DNA of 40,335 bases. Source: Novosphingobium acidiphilum DSM 19966 (lineage in GTDB: Bacteria > Pseudomonadota > Alphaproteobacteria > Sphingomonadales > Sphingomonadaceae). Below, piece by piece: positions 16,303 through 26,600 of the stretch (position 1 is the stretch's first letter; every line of letters starts with the position of its first letter). The stretch spans positions 1 to 40,335 of the forward strand of contig NZ_AUBA01000026.1 in the NCBI RefSeq assembly GCF_000429005.1. Reading direction: 5' to 3'. Position numbers and translations under genes: made by a program. The notes below the pieces were generated by a model. The model did no database searches. It had not been told where the DNA came from and worked only from the letters and a program-made list of their open reading frames with translations.

Positions 16303-19300
16303 TTACAGCGCGATGCTGATCGACGCGCGCACGCCATAGGCGACGCCCTTGTCGCTGCCGCGTTCGATATCGGTGCCGATTTTCCAGGTATAGTCCAACC
16401 CGCCCTGCAGAATGCTGAGGTTGGTGACCCAAGCCGAAGGCAGGTGCCCGCCGTTGATGCTGAACGTATCGCCGGTTTCGAACGTGGCGTTGGTGGCGCC
16501 AAGATTTCCCGAAATCCAGCTGCGACGGCCTGCTTCCACTTCGACCGCGAACGGGCGGCCTTCGTGGGTGGACGGGCCCGAGCTCCACTGTGCCAGCAGC
16601 GTGGTGGTCGCGGTGGTCTGGCTGCTGGTGCGGCCGGCCACGGTCAGCGCGATCGGGTTGTCGCCGGTTTCGATATAGCCGTTTTCTTTCAGGCGATCGT
16701 ATTGCAGCACGCCGCGCGGACGCAGGCTGAAATGTTCGCCCACCGGCAGGCTGTAGGACACGCCCGCGTTGAATGACGCATTCCAGCCGGCATAGTGGCC
16801 CGCCGCCGCATTGGTAAAGTCGGTCGTGGTGACCGCCGCGGTGGTCGTCGTGGTGTACTGGCCAAAGAAAGTCCGGCTGGTCTTGAACGATTCGCGACCC
16901 AGGTTGCCGCCTGCCCAGACATACAGCGGCCCGGCCGACTTGCGCCAGAACAGCCCCAGTTCGAATGCCGACGATTTGACCGACTGCGCGGTGGCCAGGA
17001 CATCGCTCTGGTTGATCGTGCTCGACGTTGCGTTGCCGGTGAACCAGGCCAGCTGAAGCCCGACATTGCCGACCGGCGTCACCTTTTCGATGCCCGCCGA
17101 CAGGCCGCCGCCGGTGGTTTTGAAGCCGGGTGTGTCACCAAATGTGCGGGTGCCGCGGAACACGATCGGTTCGAGCCAGGCGGCCGAATCGCTGATCGAG
17201 AACATCGTCGAATCATCGTTGTAATGCTTGTCGATGATGCGCGTGGCGCGGGTGACCACATCGAATGTGCCGCCGGCATAGTTGGGCAGCAATTCGTTGA
17301 AGCGGTTGCGCAGCGTCGGGGTGTCATAAACCCCCAGCAGCGTGTTCTGGATAAAGGTGTTGGCCGCCGCGTCGTTCAAGATGGCGGTATAGGCCGCGGT
17401 CTGCGCCGTTGTCAGGCCCAGTTGCGCCGGCGTGGCGCGCGTGATGTCGACATAGACGTCGGTGGCGGTCGACGTGACACTGCCGTTGAACAGCACCGGC
17501 AGATTCAGCGACGACGCGGTCAGTGCGCTTGCCCCGGTCAGCGTGGTGGCATGCAGCACGTCGTAATTGCCGACGATGTTGGTCAGCGAATTGACCGCCA
17601 GCGAAATCCTGGCGCCGCTGGCAAAGGTCGCGGAATTGGCATTCAGCTGCGACGACGTGCCGGTGGTGCCATCGACATAGACCCGCAGGAACGCGCCCGA
17701 CGCCACGTTCAGGTTGCGCACCGTGGTGGTGCCGACCGCATTGGCGCCAAACGTGCCGCCGTTGACGGTCACGTCGAAATTGGTGCCCTGGGTGATCGTG
17801 CCCAGAAAGCTGGCGTTGTTGTTCAGCGTCAGACCGCCGGTGGCGCCGTTCAGGTTCAGCGTGCCGGTGAACTGGGCATAATCGTTGAGCGTCATGGCCA
17901 GCGAACCGCCGGAGTTGCCGCCGACAGCGTTGGTGGGGCCGCAATTGCCGACGCCGCAGACCGTGATATTGCCCACCCAGCGCGTCACGTCGCTGGCCGA
18001 CACCGTGTCATGGCTGCCAAGCCCGAAATAGGTGTTGCCCGAGATGCCGCCGCTGGCCACGGTCATCGTGTTGGTGCCGGTGCCGAGGTAGATATCCCCG
18101 TTGATACCGGCATAAAGCGTTGCAGTCAGCGGGTTGTACCCGGTCACCGCCTTGTCGTTGGTTTCATTGGTCTGGTTGGCGACCGAATAGTTTTGCGTCA
18201 GCGTGACACCCGAGGTGTTGTGCGACAGGTCGATCGCCGCGGTGGTGCCTTCGGTTGCACCCGATGCAGTGATGTAACCCTGGTTGGTCAGCGTGCTGAC
18301 GGTGCCCGACAGATCCTGGATGGCATAGATGTTGCCGGTCGATTCCTGGCTGGCCGTGGCCTTGATCGTGCCCGAGTTGAAGATCGTGCCGACCGTGGCG
18401 TTCGGGTTGATCAGGATCGCGGTGGCCGCGGTATCGACCGTCGATGCGGTGACCGTGCCATAGACTTCCATCCCGCCGGTCAGCGTGACCGCGCCGCCGC
18501 CCTGCTTGCCGATCACCACGCCATACGCGGCGGTCGAGCTGTAATAGGCGCTTGCCGTAACCGAGCCGTCGATCCCCAGCGCAAAGCTGCCGCTGTTGGT
18601 GTTGGGGTTCAGGCTGCCGTTGTCGGTTGCCGCATTGGCGCCGATGACGATCGCGTTGGCGCCACCGATCTGCAGCGCCGGGTTGTTGCCATAGGCGTTG
18701 ATGCTGCCGCGATTGGTGTCGGTCGAGGTCGAGGTGGTCGGCGCGTTGATCAGCACGCCACCGGTCACGTTGCCGTCGACTTCCACCACCGGGGCGGTGC
18801 CGACCGAAAGATACGAGGTGCCGGTCAGGGGCCCGCTGTTGAGCACGCCGCGCGCCAGGATCAAAGACTGCGCGTTGGTGTCGTTATAGGTGTAGCCGTT
18901 GCTGATGGCGCCGTCGATCAGCACCACGCCGGTCACGTTGCCCGACTGGACATAGCCTTGCGCGCCGCTGCCGACCACGGTGACGACGCCGCCGACGGTC
19001 ACATTGCCGGTAACCGCTGCCAGCTTGATGCCGTAGGAATTGTCACCCAGCACGGTGATGTTGCCTTCGTTGCTGAACGTGCCGCTCAACGCACTGTCCA
19101 GCTGGATCCCGGCCGAATTTTCGCCATCGACAACGATTGTGCCGGTGGTGGTCACATTGTTGCTGGTGACAGCCGCAGTGTTCGAAATCGATCCGGTGAT
19201 CGTGCCGCCCGGCCCGCCATAGATGCCGTACCGACCGCTGACGCCCGACACCGGGCTGTAGACATAGCCGCTGTTGATCGTGGTCGGCGTAAAGTTTTCC

Positions 19301-19656
19301 AGAACCGAGATCGTGCCGCCATTGGTGATGGTGGTGGTGTTGCCCGGGTTGATCAGGATGCCGATATTGCCATTGAGCGGCGCGCTGGCGGTGCCGGCAT
19401 AGACTGTGCCGCCGCCATTGACCGTCACGGTGTTCGCCGAATCAACCGTGACCGTCGCGCCCGAGGTGCCGGTCAGTGTGCCGGTGCCCGAAATCGTGAC
19501 ATTACCGGCGGTCGACGTGTTCAGCGTCTGGGTGGTGCCGGTGGAAATGGTCGTGTCGGCAAAGGCCGGCGTCGTGGCGAAAAGCCCCGCGGCACAACCA
19601 AGGGCAACCGGCGCCACCGAGGCGAGGAACTGCGAAAATTTGCGCTGCATCAGCAT
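16303..19656 (-). CDS. Autotransporter (type Va) surface protein
   Basis: A 1117-residue protein from the MLMQRKFSQF start at 19656. It has a signal peptide ending ATTPAFADT. The frame stays open to 19845, but the added sequence does not look like a leader. The passenger (about residues 35-800) is Thr/Gly/Asn/Ala-rich, with repeated short strands of the VDGxxxGxxI and NxGxIxxxG kind expected of a beta-helix. The C-terminal ~280 residues form the autotransporter beta-barrel, from SAAWLEPIVFRGTRTFGD to the end, with alternating aromatic strands such as LYVWAGGNLGRESF and FSLRPRGVLQYD. The last residues are YGVRASISIAL, so the usual terminal Phe/Trp is replaced by Leu. There are no obvious protease residues in the passenger. 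A Cys pair (VCGVGNC, nt 17941-17958) is unusual in such proteins. Role: probable adhesin or surface-layer-like protein (inference). Confidence 0.92.
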   Translation of the reverse strand: MLMQRKFSQFLASVAPVALGCAAGLFATTPAFADTTISTGTTQTLNTSTAGNVTISGTGTLTGTSGATVTVDSANTVTVNGGGTVYAGTASAPLNGNIGILINPGNTTTITNGGTISVLENFTPTTINSGYVYSPVSGVSGRYGIYGGPGGTITGSISNTAAVTSNNVTTTGTIVVDGENSAGIQLDSALSGTFSNEGNITVLGDNSYGIKLAAVTGNVTVGGVVTVVGSGAQGYVQSGNVTGVVLIDGAISNGYTYNDTNAQSLILARGVLNSGPLTGTSYLSVGTAPVVEVDGNVTGGVLINAPTTSTSTDTNRGSINAYGNNPALQIGGANAIVIGANAATDNGSLNPNTNSGSFALGIDGSVTASAYYSSTAAYGVVIGKQGGGAVTLTGGMEVYGTVTASTVDTAATAILINPNATVGTIFNSGTIKATASQESTGNIYAIQDLSGTVSTLTNQGYITASGATEGTTAAIDLSHNTSGVTLTQNYSVANQTNETNDKAVTGYNPLTATLYAGINGDIYLGTGTNTMTVASGGISGNTYFGLGSHDTVSASDVTRWVGNITVCGVGNCGPTNAVGGNSGGSLAMTLNDYAQFTGTLNLNGATGGLTLNNNASFLGTITQGTNFDVTVNGGTFGANAVGTTTVRNLNVASGAFLRVYVDGTTGTSSQLNANSATFASGARISLAVNSLTNIVGNYDVLHATTLTGASALTASSLNLPVLFNGSVTSTATDVYVDITRATPAQLGLTTAQTAAYTAILNDAAANTFIQNTLLGVYDTPTLRNRFNELLPNYAGGTFDVVTRATRIIDKHYNDDSTMFSISDSAAWLEPIVFRGTRTFGDTPGFKTTGGGLSAGIEKVTPVGNVGLQLAWFTGNATSSTINQSDVLATAQSVKSSAFELGLFWRKSAGPLYVWAGGNLGRESFKTSRTFFGQYTTTTTAAVTTTDFTNAAAGHYAGWNASFNAGVSYSLPVGEHFSLRPRGVLQYDRLKENGYIETGDNPIALTVAGRTSSQTTATTTLLAQWSSGPSTHEGRPFAVEVEAGRRSWISGNLGATNATFETGDTFSINGGHLPSAWVTNLSILQGGLDYTWKIGTDIERGSDKGVAYGVRASISIAL

Positions 19657-19983
19657 TCTGTCATCCGGCAATTGGCCGTTCGGCATCGTGCCGTGCGGAC
19701 CGTGGTCTGGATGGCGGATGGCTGGCATGACCATCCCCCCGCCCGTCGAAATCTCTCCGGACGCGTGCGGGTACATCGCCAGGGGCGAAAAACCGGCGCG
19801 CGCGTCCAGAATGGCTAACGTGGAATAGTCGGAAAACCTTGTCATGCAAGCCGGTCAAAAAAAGAACATCGCTCGGCTCGCCGTAAATTTCCGGTTAATC
19901 CACCGGGCGCCAGCGTCGCGACGGGCTGTGAAGGGTATGACGGGGGGGGTGGAGCAAAGCCTCTTGCGTGATGGAACGAACCC
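19657..19983. other. Divergent intergenic region between autotransporter and sigma factor genes
   Basis: About 330 bp with no gene that I can support. It should contain the promoters of both the autotransporter and the sigma/two-component genes. A minus-strand TTGACC at 19858-19853 is the best -35-like hexamer but has no convincing -10. A GGAAC at 19975-19979 resembles an ECF -35, but there is no matching GTT-type -10 at the right distance. Confidence 0.5.
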
Positions 19984-20685
19984 TTGACTGTGCCCGGCGG
20001 CCACGCCCTGACCGGTCTGTGCAGCGATGGCGTCATCGCGGGCGAATGCCGGCACGATGCGCGGGTCCACCTGCTTCGCCCGGCCCAAGACCTGGCGCGC
20101 CTTGACGATGCGGCGCTGGTCATTCTGGTCGGCGACGGTTCGGTGGCGGCGTTCGGCATTCTGGTCGATCGGCACAGTGCGTCTTTGTATCGTGTGGCAG
20201 TGCGGATGCTGTCCGACAGCCACGAAGCCGAGGACGTCGTGCAGGACTGCTTTGCCCGACTGTGGCAGCACGCCGCCCGATGGACCCCCAGTGGCGCGGG
20301 GCTGGTGGGATGGCTGCATCGCGTGACCTTGAACCTGTGTTTCGATCGCAAACGCCGGTTCCGCGTGATCACCACCCCCGATTTGCCCGAAATGATCGAT
20401 GATGCCCCGCTGGCCGATCAGGTGATCGAAGCGCGACAGGCGCATGACGAAATGGACGATGCCCTGGGCGCGCTGCCCGAACGCTATCGCGCCGCGCTGG
20501 TGCTGTGCTATATCCAGGGCTTCTCCAACGCGGCGGCTGCAGACATGCTGGGTCTGAATATCAAGGCCATGGAATCGCTGCTGCACCGCGCGCGCAAAGC
20601 CCTGCGCGAGATCCTGACTGCGCGGCAGATCGCTCTGGGTGACCTGGTCGGCGTGGCAGAGATCGAGCGGGGCTGCGCGCGATGA
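19984..20685 (+). CDS. ECF-type RNA polymerase sigma factor
   Basis: An alternative sigma factor of 231-233 residues. Region 2 is seen in AFGILVDRHSASLYRVAVRM and HEAEDVVQDCFARLWQ (the VQDxFxRxW core). Region 4 is in LGALPERYRAALVLCY, then GFSNAAAADMLGLN and SLLHRARKALRE. The start is uncertain: TTG 19984 and GTG 19990 are the only good options upstream of region 2, and either leaves ~40 residues of extra N-terminus. The stop overlaps the next start as ATGA, typical of a sigma gene followed by its anti-sigma factor. The target promoters are unknown; the divergent autotransporter gene is the obvious candidate. Confidence 0.93.
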   Translation: MTVPGGHALTGLCSDGVIAGECRHDARVHLLRPAQDLARLDDAALVILVGDGSVAAFGILVDRHSASLYRVAVRMLSDSHEAEDVVQDCFARLWQHAARWTPSGAGLVGWLHRVTLNLCFDRKRRFRVITTPDLPEMIDDAPLADQVIEARQAHDEMDDALGALPERYRAALVLCYIQGFSNAAAADMLGLNIKAMESLLHRARKALREILTARQIALGDLVGVAEIERGCAR

Positions 20686-21506
20686 GCCCGCGGCATGGCC
20701 AGCGCCCGGCAAATGGCCCGGTTGCGCCGACGACCGAGGCCGACGGCGCCCTGCGGCGCTGGCTCGAAGCCCTGCCACAGCCGTCGGTGCCGCCGGACCT
20801 TGCGCTGCGCATTGCGCGCGATGTGCCGCGCCTGCCCCAATCACACGAACCTGCCCGGCCATGCGCACCCCCGCCGGGCAAGACCATTACGCCGGTGGTC
20901 GTGCCCGGATCGGCCCTGTGGCACCGCGCGGCGTGGACGCGGTCGGCGTATCGCGGCACGGCTGCGCCCGCCCGGACACGCCCTGACCCCCGCGCGCGCC
21001 AGACCTGGCCGGGGCGTCTTGCCGGCCTGGCCGCCGCCGCTGCGGTCGTCGTGCTGATCCTGCCCCATGGTGCGCCGCGCGTGACGGGCGCGCAATTGCC
21101 GCAGGCTTTGCCGCAAAACGCAGGTCATGGGCTGGCGCAAGCCGCGCCGGCGCCGCACCTGCTGCGCCCGCCTGTCAAAAGGCATCTGCCGCATCAGCCC
21201 GCGACAGAGCCCGACGCACCCGCCCCGACCGGGGTATTCACACCGGCCCCGGGCGATACCATGGCCAGTGCCGCCGCGCCTGCCGCCGCGCCTGTCGCAC
21301 ATGCCCCAGCGGTTGCGGCCGCGGGGCCGATTGCCGGGCCAACCGACGGACCTTCGGGCATGCCGGCGCAATTGGGCAACCACGCCATGATGGGGCCAGT
21401 CCTGCCCCAGGGCCTGGGGTTGAGCGGCGGCGGCAGCGCGCATGGCGGCGATTTCGGCATGACCCCTGCCGGCGCCCCTGCCGCGGGCGGCGGTGTACCG
21501 CACTGA
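20682..21506 (+). CDS. Pro/Ala-rich single-pass protein, candidate anti-sigma factor
   Basis: A 274-residue protein of no recognised family. The cytoplasmic part begins with ALRRWLEALPQPSVPPDLALRIARDVPRLP, a short helical region that resembles the N-terminal segment of many sphingomonad anti-sigma partners (from memory). One transmembrane helix follows (GRLAGLAAAAAVVVLILP, about residues 110-127). The outer ~145 residues are Pro/Ala/Gly/His-rich and end in a Gly-rich tail (LSGGGSAHGGDFGM). There is no HxxxCxxC zinc motif. Its ATG overlaps the sigma factor stop by 4 nt, the main reason to propose an anti-sigma role. The two-component genes follow after 70 nt. Confidence 0.75.
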   Translation: MSPRHGQRPANGPVAPTTEADGALRRWLEALPQPSVPPDLALRIARDVPRLPQSHEPARPCAPPPGKTITPVVVPGSALWHRAAWTRSAYRGTAAPARTRPDPRARQTWPGRLAGLAAAAAVVVLILPHGAPRVTGAQLPQALPQNAGHGLAQAAPAPHLLRPPVKRHLPHQPATEPDAPAPTGVFTPAPGDTMASAAAPAAAPVAHAPAVAAAGPIAGPTDGPSGMPAQLGNHAMMGPVLPQGLGLSGGGSAHGGDFGMTPAGAPAAGGGVPH

Positions 21507-21576
21507 TCGACGCTTGCCCACAGGGCGCCCCGTGGGCATGATGCCTGCAGCCTCTACCTGCACTGGAAATCGCGAA

Positions 21577-22263
21577 GTGTCCGCCAGGATCCTGCTTATC
21601 GAAGACGACGGCCAGATCGCCGACTATATCGCGCGCGGGCTGGATGAAGAAGGTTTCGTCGTCGATCGCGCCGACAATGGCCGCGACGGCCTGTTCATGG
21701 CCACCGACCGGGAATTCGATGTGGTCGTGCTTGACCGCATGTTGCCCGCAATGGACGGGCTATCGCTGCTCAAGGCGATGCGCGCGGCCGAGGTCGATAC
21801 GCCCGTGCTGATGCTGTCTGCGCTGGGCAGCACCGATGATCGGGTATCGGGGCTGACCGCGGGTGCGGACGACTATCTGGGCAAGCCGTTCTCGTTTGCC
21901 GAGCTGCTGGCGCGGTTGCAGGTGTTGGTGCGACGGCGCACCGGCACCCCGCGGATGCAGGACACGGTCTTGCGCTGCGCCGATCTGGAACTGGACCGGC
22001 TGTCGCGCGTGGTGCGCCGTGGCGGCCGCAAGATCGCGTTGCAGCCGCGTGAATTCCGCCTGCTGGAATATCTGTTGCTGCACCTGGGCGAAGTGGTGAC
22101 CCGCACCATGCTGCTGGAGGCGGTGTGGGATTTTCATTTCGATCCCGGCACCAATGTGATCGACGTCCATATCAGCCGTTTGCGCCGCAAGATCGACGAT
22201 GGCGAAGGCACGATGCTGTTCCACACCGTGCGCGGCGCCGGCTATCGGCTGGCCGCAGACTGA
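21577..22263 (+). CDS. OmpR-family DNA-binding response regulator
   Basis: A 228-residue two-component regulator. GTG 21577, with GGAAA upstream, gives MSARILLIEDD; upstream in-frame ATGs would add a non-conserved tail. The receiver has acidic residues D10/D11, phospho-acceptor D53 in VVLDRMLP, and K103 in GADDYLGKPFSF. The C-terminal winged helix ends in ISRLRRKIDDGEGTMLFHTVRGAGYRL, the classic Trans_reg_C motif. The partner kinase starts 10 nt after the stop. The operon probably also includes the sigma and anti-sigma genes upstream. Confidence 0.96.
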   Translation: MSARILLIEDDGQIADYIARGLDEEGFVVDRADNGRDGLFMATDREFDVVVLDRMLPAMDGLSLLKAMRAAEVDTPVLMLSALGSTDDRVSGLTAGADDYLGKPFSFAELLARLQVLVRRRTGTPRMQDTVLRCADLELDRLSRVVRRGGRKIALQPREFRLLEYLLLHLGEVVTRTMLLEAVWDFHFDPGTNVIDVHISRLRRKIDDGEGTMLFHTVRGAGYRLAAD

Positions 22264-22273
22264 CCCCCGCGCG

Positions 22274-23635
22274 ATGAACCGCCGATTGCGACGCCTGTCG
22301 CCGACCATCCTGTGGCTGGTCGCGGCCGTGTTTATACTGCAACTGCTGTCCAGCGCGGCGGCGATCTTTTTCCTGCGCGGGCAGATGCTTGAAGTCGTGC
22401 GCACCGATCGCGTGCGCCAGGTGCTTGACGTGCGCGACGATCTTCTGGCGACATATCTGCAGGGCGGGCGGCCGTCGCTGGCGCAAATGATCGTGCGCCA
22501 GCAGGGCAGCGCCGCCGATCCGACCGTGTTCATCGCGCTGACCGGCGGCGGCACCCCGCTGCTCAGCAATCTGGCGCGTGTTCCCGCACTCGACATTACC
22601 CAGCGCCCCCGCCCGGTGATGGTGCACCTGGGACCCGATATTCCCGATATCGAGGGCATGGCCATTGCCGGACAACTGCCCGATGGCGAACGCCTGGTGG
22701 TGGGGGTGATGGGTGCCACCGAAAGCCGTTTCAACCTGGCCTTTGCGACCGCGGGCGGCCTGACCATCGTCGTCGCGGTGGCACTGGCGCTGGCCAGCGC
22801 GCTGCTGCTGGGGCTTGAGATCAGCCGCCGCACGCGTGCCATTGCGATGACCGCCGAACAGCTGGCATCGGGCAATTTCGGCGCGCGCCTGCCCGAGGCG
22901 CGCAGCGGCGACGGCTTTGACCATCTGCGGCTGCAGATGAACCGCATGGCCGAACGGATCGACACGCTGGTGTCGGAACTGGGGGCAGTTTCGGCTTCGC
23001 TCGCGCACGATCTGCGATCGCCGGTGGCACGATTGTCGGCCGCGATCGATACCGCGCTCGAACGGGTCGACGAACCCGGCGCGATCGAGGCGCTGCAGGC
23101 GGCCCGCGAAAACGCCGACGGGCTGCGCCGGATGCTCGAAACCGCGCTGGAAATCACCCGGCTGGAGGGCGGCGCGGTGGCCGACCGGCGCGTGCCGCTC
23201 GATCTGGCCGCTGTGGCGCAGGACATGGCCGAATTGTACGAACCGCTGGCCGAACAATCGGGCGTGCTGCTGGAAACCCGGCTTGAGCCGGCCGTGGCCA
23301 CGGCCGACCGCGAACTGGTGTCGCGCGCGATCGCCAACCTGATCGACAACGCGCTGAAATATGGCGCGCGCCGCGTCACGCTGCGCACCACGGCAGTGGC
23401 GGGATGGACCGAAATCGCGGTGCTGGATGACGGGCCCGGGATCGCGCCCGGTGACCGGGATCGGGTGGTGGAACGCTTTGTCCGGCTGGACAACGCGCGC
23501 ACGCTGCCCGGTGGCGGACTGGGGCTGGCCATGGTCCTGGCCGTGGCGCGGCGCCACGGTGGTACTTTCGATCTGGCCGACGGCGACGGACCGGACCAGC
23601 GCGGCCTGCTGGCCAGGCTGCGCTTGCCGGTCTGA
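22274..23635 (+). CDS. Sensor histidine kinase (HAMP, HisKA, HATPase)
   Basis: A membrane kinase of 453 residues starting at ATG 22274. TM1 lies at about residues 10-34 and TM2 at about 157-182, enclosing a periplasmic sensor of ~120 residues with no recognised fold. A HAMP segment follows (AIAMTAEQLASGNFGARLPE). The phospho-acceptor is His245 in ASLAHDLRSPVARL. The N box is IANLIDNALKYG (near 353-364), the G1 box LDDGPGIAPGDRDRV, the F box ERFVRLDNART and the G2 box GGGLGLAMV. It pairs with the regulator upstream. It is convergent with the glycosyltransferase fusion gene with an 11-nt gap, so no independent terminator fits between them. Confidence 0.96.
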   Translation: MNRRLRRLSPTILWLVAAVFILQLLSSAAAIFFLRGQMLEVVRTDRVRQVLDVRDDLLATYLQGGRPSLAQMIVRQQGSAADPTVFIALTGGGTPLLSNLARVPALDITQRPRPVMVHLGPDIPDIEGMAIAGQLPDGERLVVGVMGATESRFNLAFATAGGLTIVVAVALALASALLLGLEISRRTRAIAMTAEQLASGNFGARLPEARSGDGFDHLRLQMNRMAERIDTLVSELGAVSASLAHDLRSPVARLSAAIDTALERVDEPGAIEALQAARENADGLRRMLETALEITRLEGGAVADRRVPLDLAAVAQDMAELYEPLAEQSGVLLETRLEPAVATADRELVSRAIANLIDNALKYGARRVTLRTTAVAGWTEIAVLDDGPGIAPGDRDRVVERFVRLDNARTLPGGGLGLAMVLAVARRHGGTFDLADGDGPDQRGLLARLRLPV

Positions 23636-23646
23636 ACGCCGCAGGG

Positions 23647-26600
23647 TCAGCCGATCGGGGCCTGCGTGTTCACCCGCCCGGTGCGTTCCAGCTTGCCCCA
23701 ACCGATACCCAGGCCCGACAGCGCCGCGCCCACTGCACGGATCACCACGCCATACATCAGCTGGCGATAGACGAAGCGTTGGGTCAGCAACAGGATCCCC
23801 GGAAACGTTTTTTCGCGCACGTCCAGCCGATAGGCGATCCAGCCGCAGGCCAGATCGACCGTGGTGAACCCGATCCAGTAGACCAGCATGCGCAGCACAT
23901 CGGTCTGGGTCTGGGCCCAGCCATGCTGCGCGATGCGCACCCCGGTGCCGACGATCGAAATGGCCAGCGCCAGATCGATCAGCGGCGAAATCATCGCGAA
24001 AACGATCTGGAACATCCACGCCTGCGGCATGCCGACAAACGCCAGGCCCGAGGGGGTGCGGTCGGGAATGATCCCGCGATGCTTCCACAGGCATTGCAAC
24101 GTGCCATAGGCCCAGCGGAACCGCTGCTTGCCCAGCGCGCGCAATGTCTCTGGCGCTTCGGTCCAGGCGACTGCGTTTTCGTCGTAGGCCACTTTCCAGC
24201 CCTTGCGCTGGATCGCGATGGTCAGGTCCTGGTCTTCGGCCAGGGTGTCTTCGGGATAGCCGCCGACTTCTTCCAGCGCGCTTCGCCGCCATGCGCCGAC
24301 TGCGCCGGGCACGACCATGATCGCATCGAACCGGGTCAACGCACGGCGTTCGATATTCTGCGCGGTGACATATTCGACGGCCTGCCAGCGGGTGACCAGA
24401 TTGACCCGGTTGCCCACTTTGGCATTGCCCGCCACCGCGCCGATATCCTCGTCGCTGAACCAGCGTACCAGCCGCGCAATGGTTTCGGGTTCGAACTGCG
24501 TATCGGCATCCAGCGCCACGACGATTTCGCCGCTGGCGGCCGCCAGCGCGCGATTGAGTGCATTGGCCTTGCCGCCATTGACCATCGTCATCAGCCGCAC
24601 GCGCGGTTCATCGCCGAACGCGGCAGTGACGATTTCACTGGTGCGGTCCTTTGATCCGTCGTCCGCCACGATCACCTCCATCGGGTGATAGTTGCTGGCC
24701 AGGATCCGGTGCACCGAGCTTTCGATCACGCGTTCCTCGTTATAGGCCGGGATGATCACCGACACGAGCGGGCGCCACGGCCCGTCGGGCGCATCGAGCG
24801 GCGGCTGCATGTCATCGTCGCGGCCCGCAAACAGCGCCAGCGCCGTCATGCCCACCGCCCGGATCACGCCGAGCGCAATGGCAAAGAAAAACATCCATTT
24901 GAGCCCCGACAACAGCCCGGCCAGCAGCACGAAGATACCCACATCCAGCCGCACTGCGACCAGATCCCAGCCCTCGACCTTGGGCATCACCGCATCGCGA
25001 TCAAGCCCGGCCAGTTGCGATGCCGGCACAAAGGTATAGCCATCGGCGCGCAGTTTCTCGATGATGCGCGGCAGCGCCAGCACCGTCTGGCTGCGGTCGC
25101 CGCCGCCATCGTGCAACAGCACGACATTGACCGTGCGATCGGATGTTGCCCCTTCGACCGCGGCAATCGTGCGCTGGAAAATGTCATCGGCGGTGCGTTT
25201 CTGCCAGTCGCCCGGATCGCCATGCAGCCCGACCACGGTATAGCCCTGTTGCTGGGCAATCAGCGCCGGGCCCAGTTCGTCGGGCGTGGTCGGCTCGGCA
25301 TCCCCGAAATAGGGCGCACGGAACAGCCGGGTCGAACGCCCGGTATAGGCCTCGATCAGGCGCTGCGTGGTGTTCAGTTCCAGCCGGATACCTGTATCGC
25401 TGACATCGGCCATGTTCGGATGGGTATAGCTGTGGTTGCCGATTTCCGACCCGTCGGCCAGGATACGTTCGAGAATACCGCGGTTTTCCACCCCGTTTTC
25501 GCCGATCACAAAGAATGTGCCGGGCACCCGGTACCGCTCGAGGATCGACAGGATCTGGGGGGAATAGCGCGGGTCGGGCCCATCATCGAAGGTCAGCGCA
25601 ATCTGTTTGGGCCGGTTGCCGGTCCGCCGCACCACATACGGCGTGGGCAGCTGGTCGTAGTTTTCATCGACGATCAGCGACGAATGCGGATCGTAGGCGA
25701 GCGATCGGTTGCCCGATTGCGGCACCGAATCGACGCGCAGGATTTCGCCATTGCCCTCGATGTCGACATTGGTCATTTCGCGCAACGGACCAAGGTTGGG
25801 GCGCGCCTTGCCGCCCTGCCGCCAGGTGGACAGCGCAGTCCAGAAACCCGGGTCTTCGGAACCCAGCCGCCATACCGCGACCGATCCGATTCCGAACTTG
25901 CCCAGCACCTGCATCTGGTTCCAGCTGGTCGCCGCGTCGATGATCCACACATCGTGGCGAATGCCGGGGGTGGCCGGATTGGCATCGTTGTCATCGTCAA
26001 AGGCAAAGCCTGCGTTGCCGCTGGCTTTGTCCCACGTGGGCCGGGTGCCTGAATCGAGCGCCGACATCCAGGCTTCTTCCACCGTCACCGGATCGGCATC
26101 GCCGCCATGCCAGTCATAGCCATAGCTGCCCAGTGCGACGATGACCTTGTTGGCAGGAACGCCCTTCAATGCATCGCCAAGATGGCTGACAAACCAGTTG
26201 TTCGACGCGATCGGGCCTGCCGGACCGGTCATGTAATGTTCGTCATAGGCCATCAGCACGATCTTGTCGGCCACGGCGGCAAAGGCGCGGGTGTTCCAGG
26301 CCTCGTCATCGATCGGCAGCGTTACCGTGACCAGCTTGTGCTTGGGGGCCAGGCGCGCATGCAGTTCGCCGATGAACTGGCGCACCAGGCCAACCCCGTT
26401 GGCGGGCATGCTTTCGAAATCGATCATCACCCCGGCATCGCCGTTGGCGTCAAGCGCGTCGTCGATGCTGCGTTCAATCGTGGCGCGGCGCGCCGGATTG
26501 GCCAGCGCGCGGGTCGTGCCGGCGCCATCCCACGCGCCGTTGGCGATATTCTGCACGACATCGACGACCAGCGGGCGACGAATCTGCCCCGCCAGCACGC

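Noticed and set aside
15056..16588. 510-codon minus-strand frame opposite the aminotransferase
   Set aside because: It spans the aminotransferase, the terminator hairpin and the end of the autotransporter gene, and has no coherent protein features.
16795..19818. 1007-codon open frame on the plus strand opposite the autotransporter gene
   Set aside because: Its sequence is Arg/Ala/Gly/His-rich with no domain, and it mirrors the codon pattern of the true gene. GC-rich antisense frames of this kind are expected shadows.
19975..20010. GGAAC as an ECF -35 element for autoregulation of the sigma gene
   Set aside because: It is only about 10 nt before the start codon, and no GTT-like -10 follows at 16-17 nt.
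21760..24292. Long minus-strand frames (590 and 706 codons) opposite the two-component genes
   Set aside because: No family signature; low-complexity Ser/Arg or Arg/Gly composition; the plus strand encodes an unmistakable regulator and kinase.
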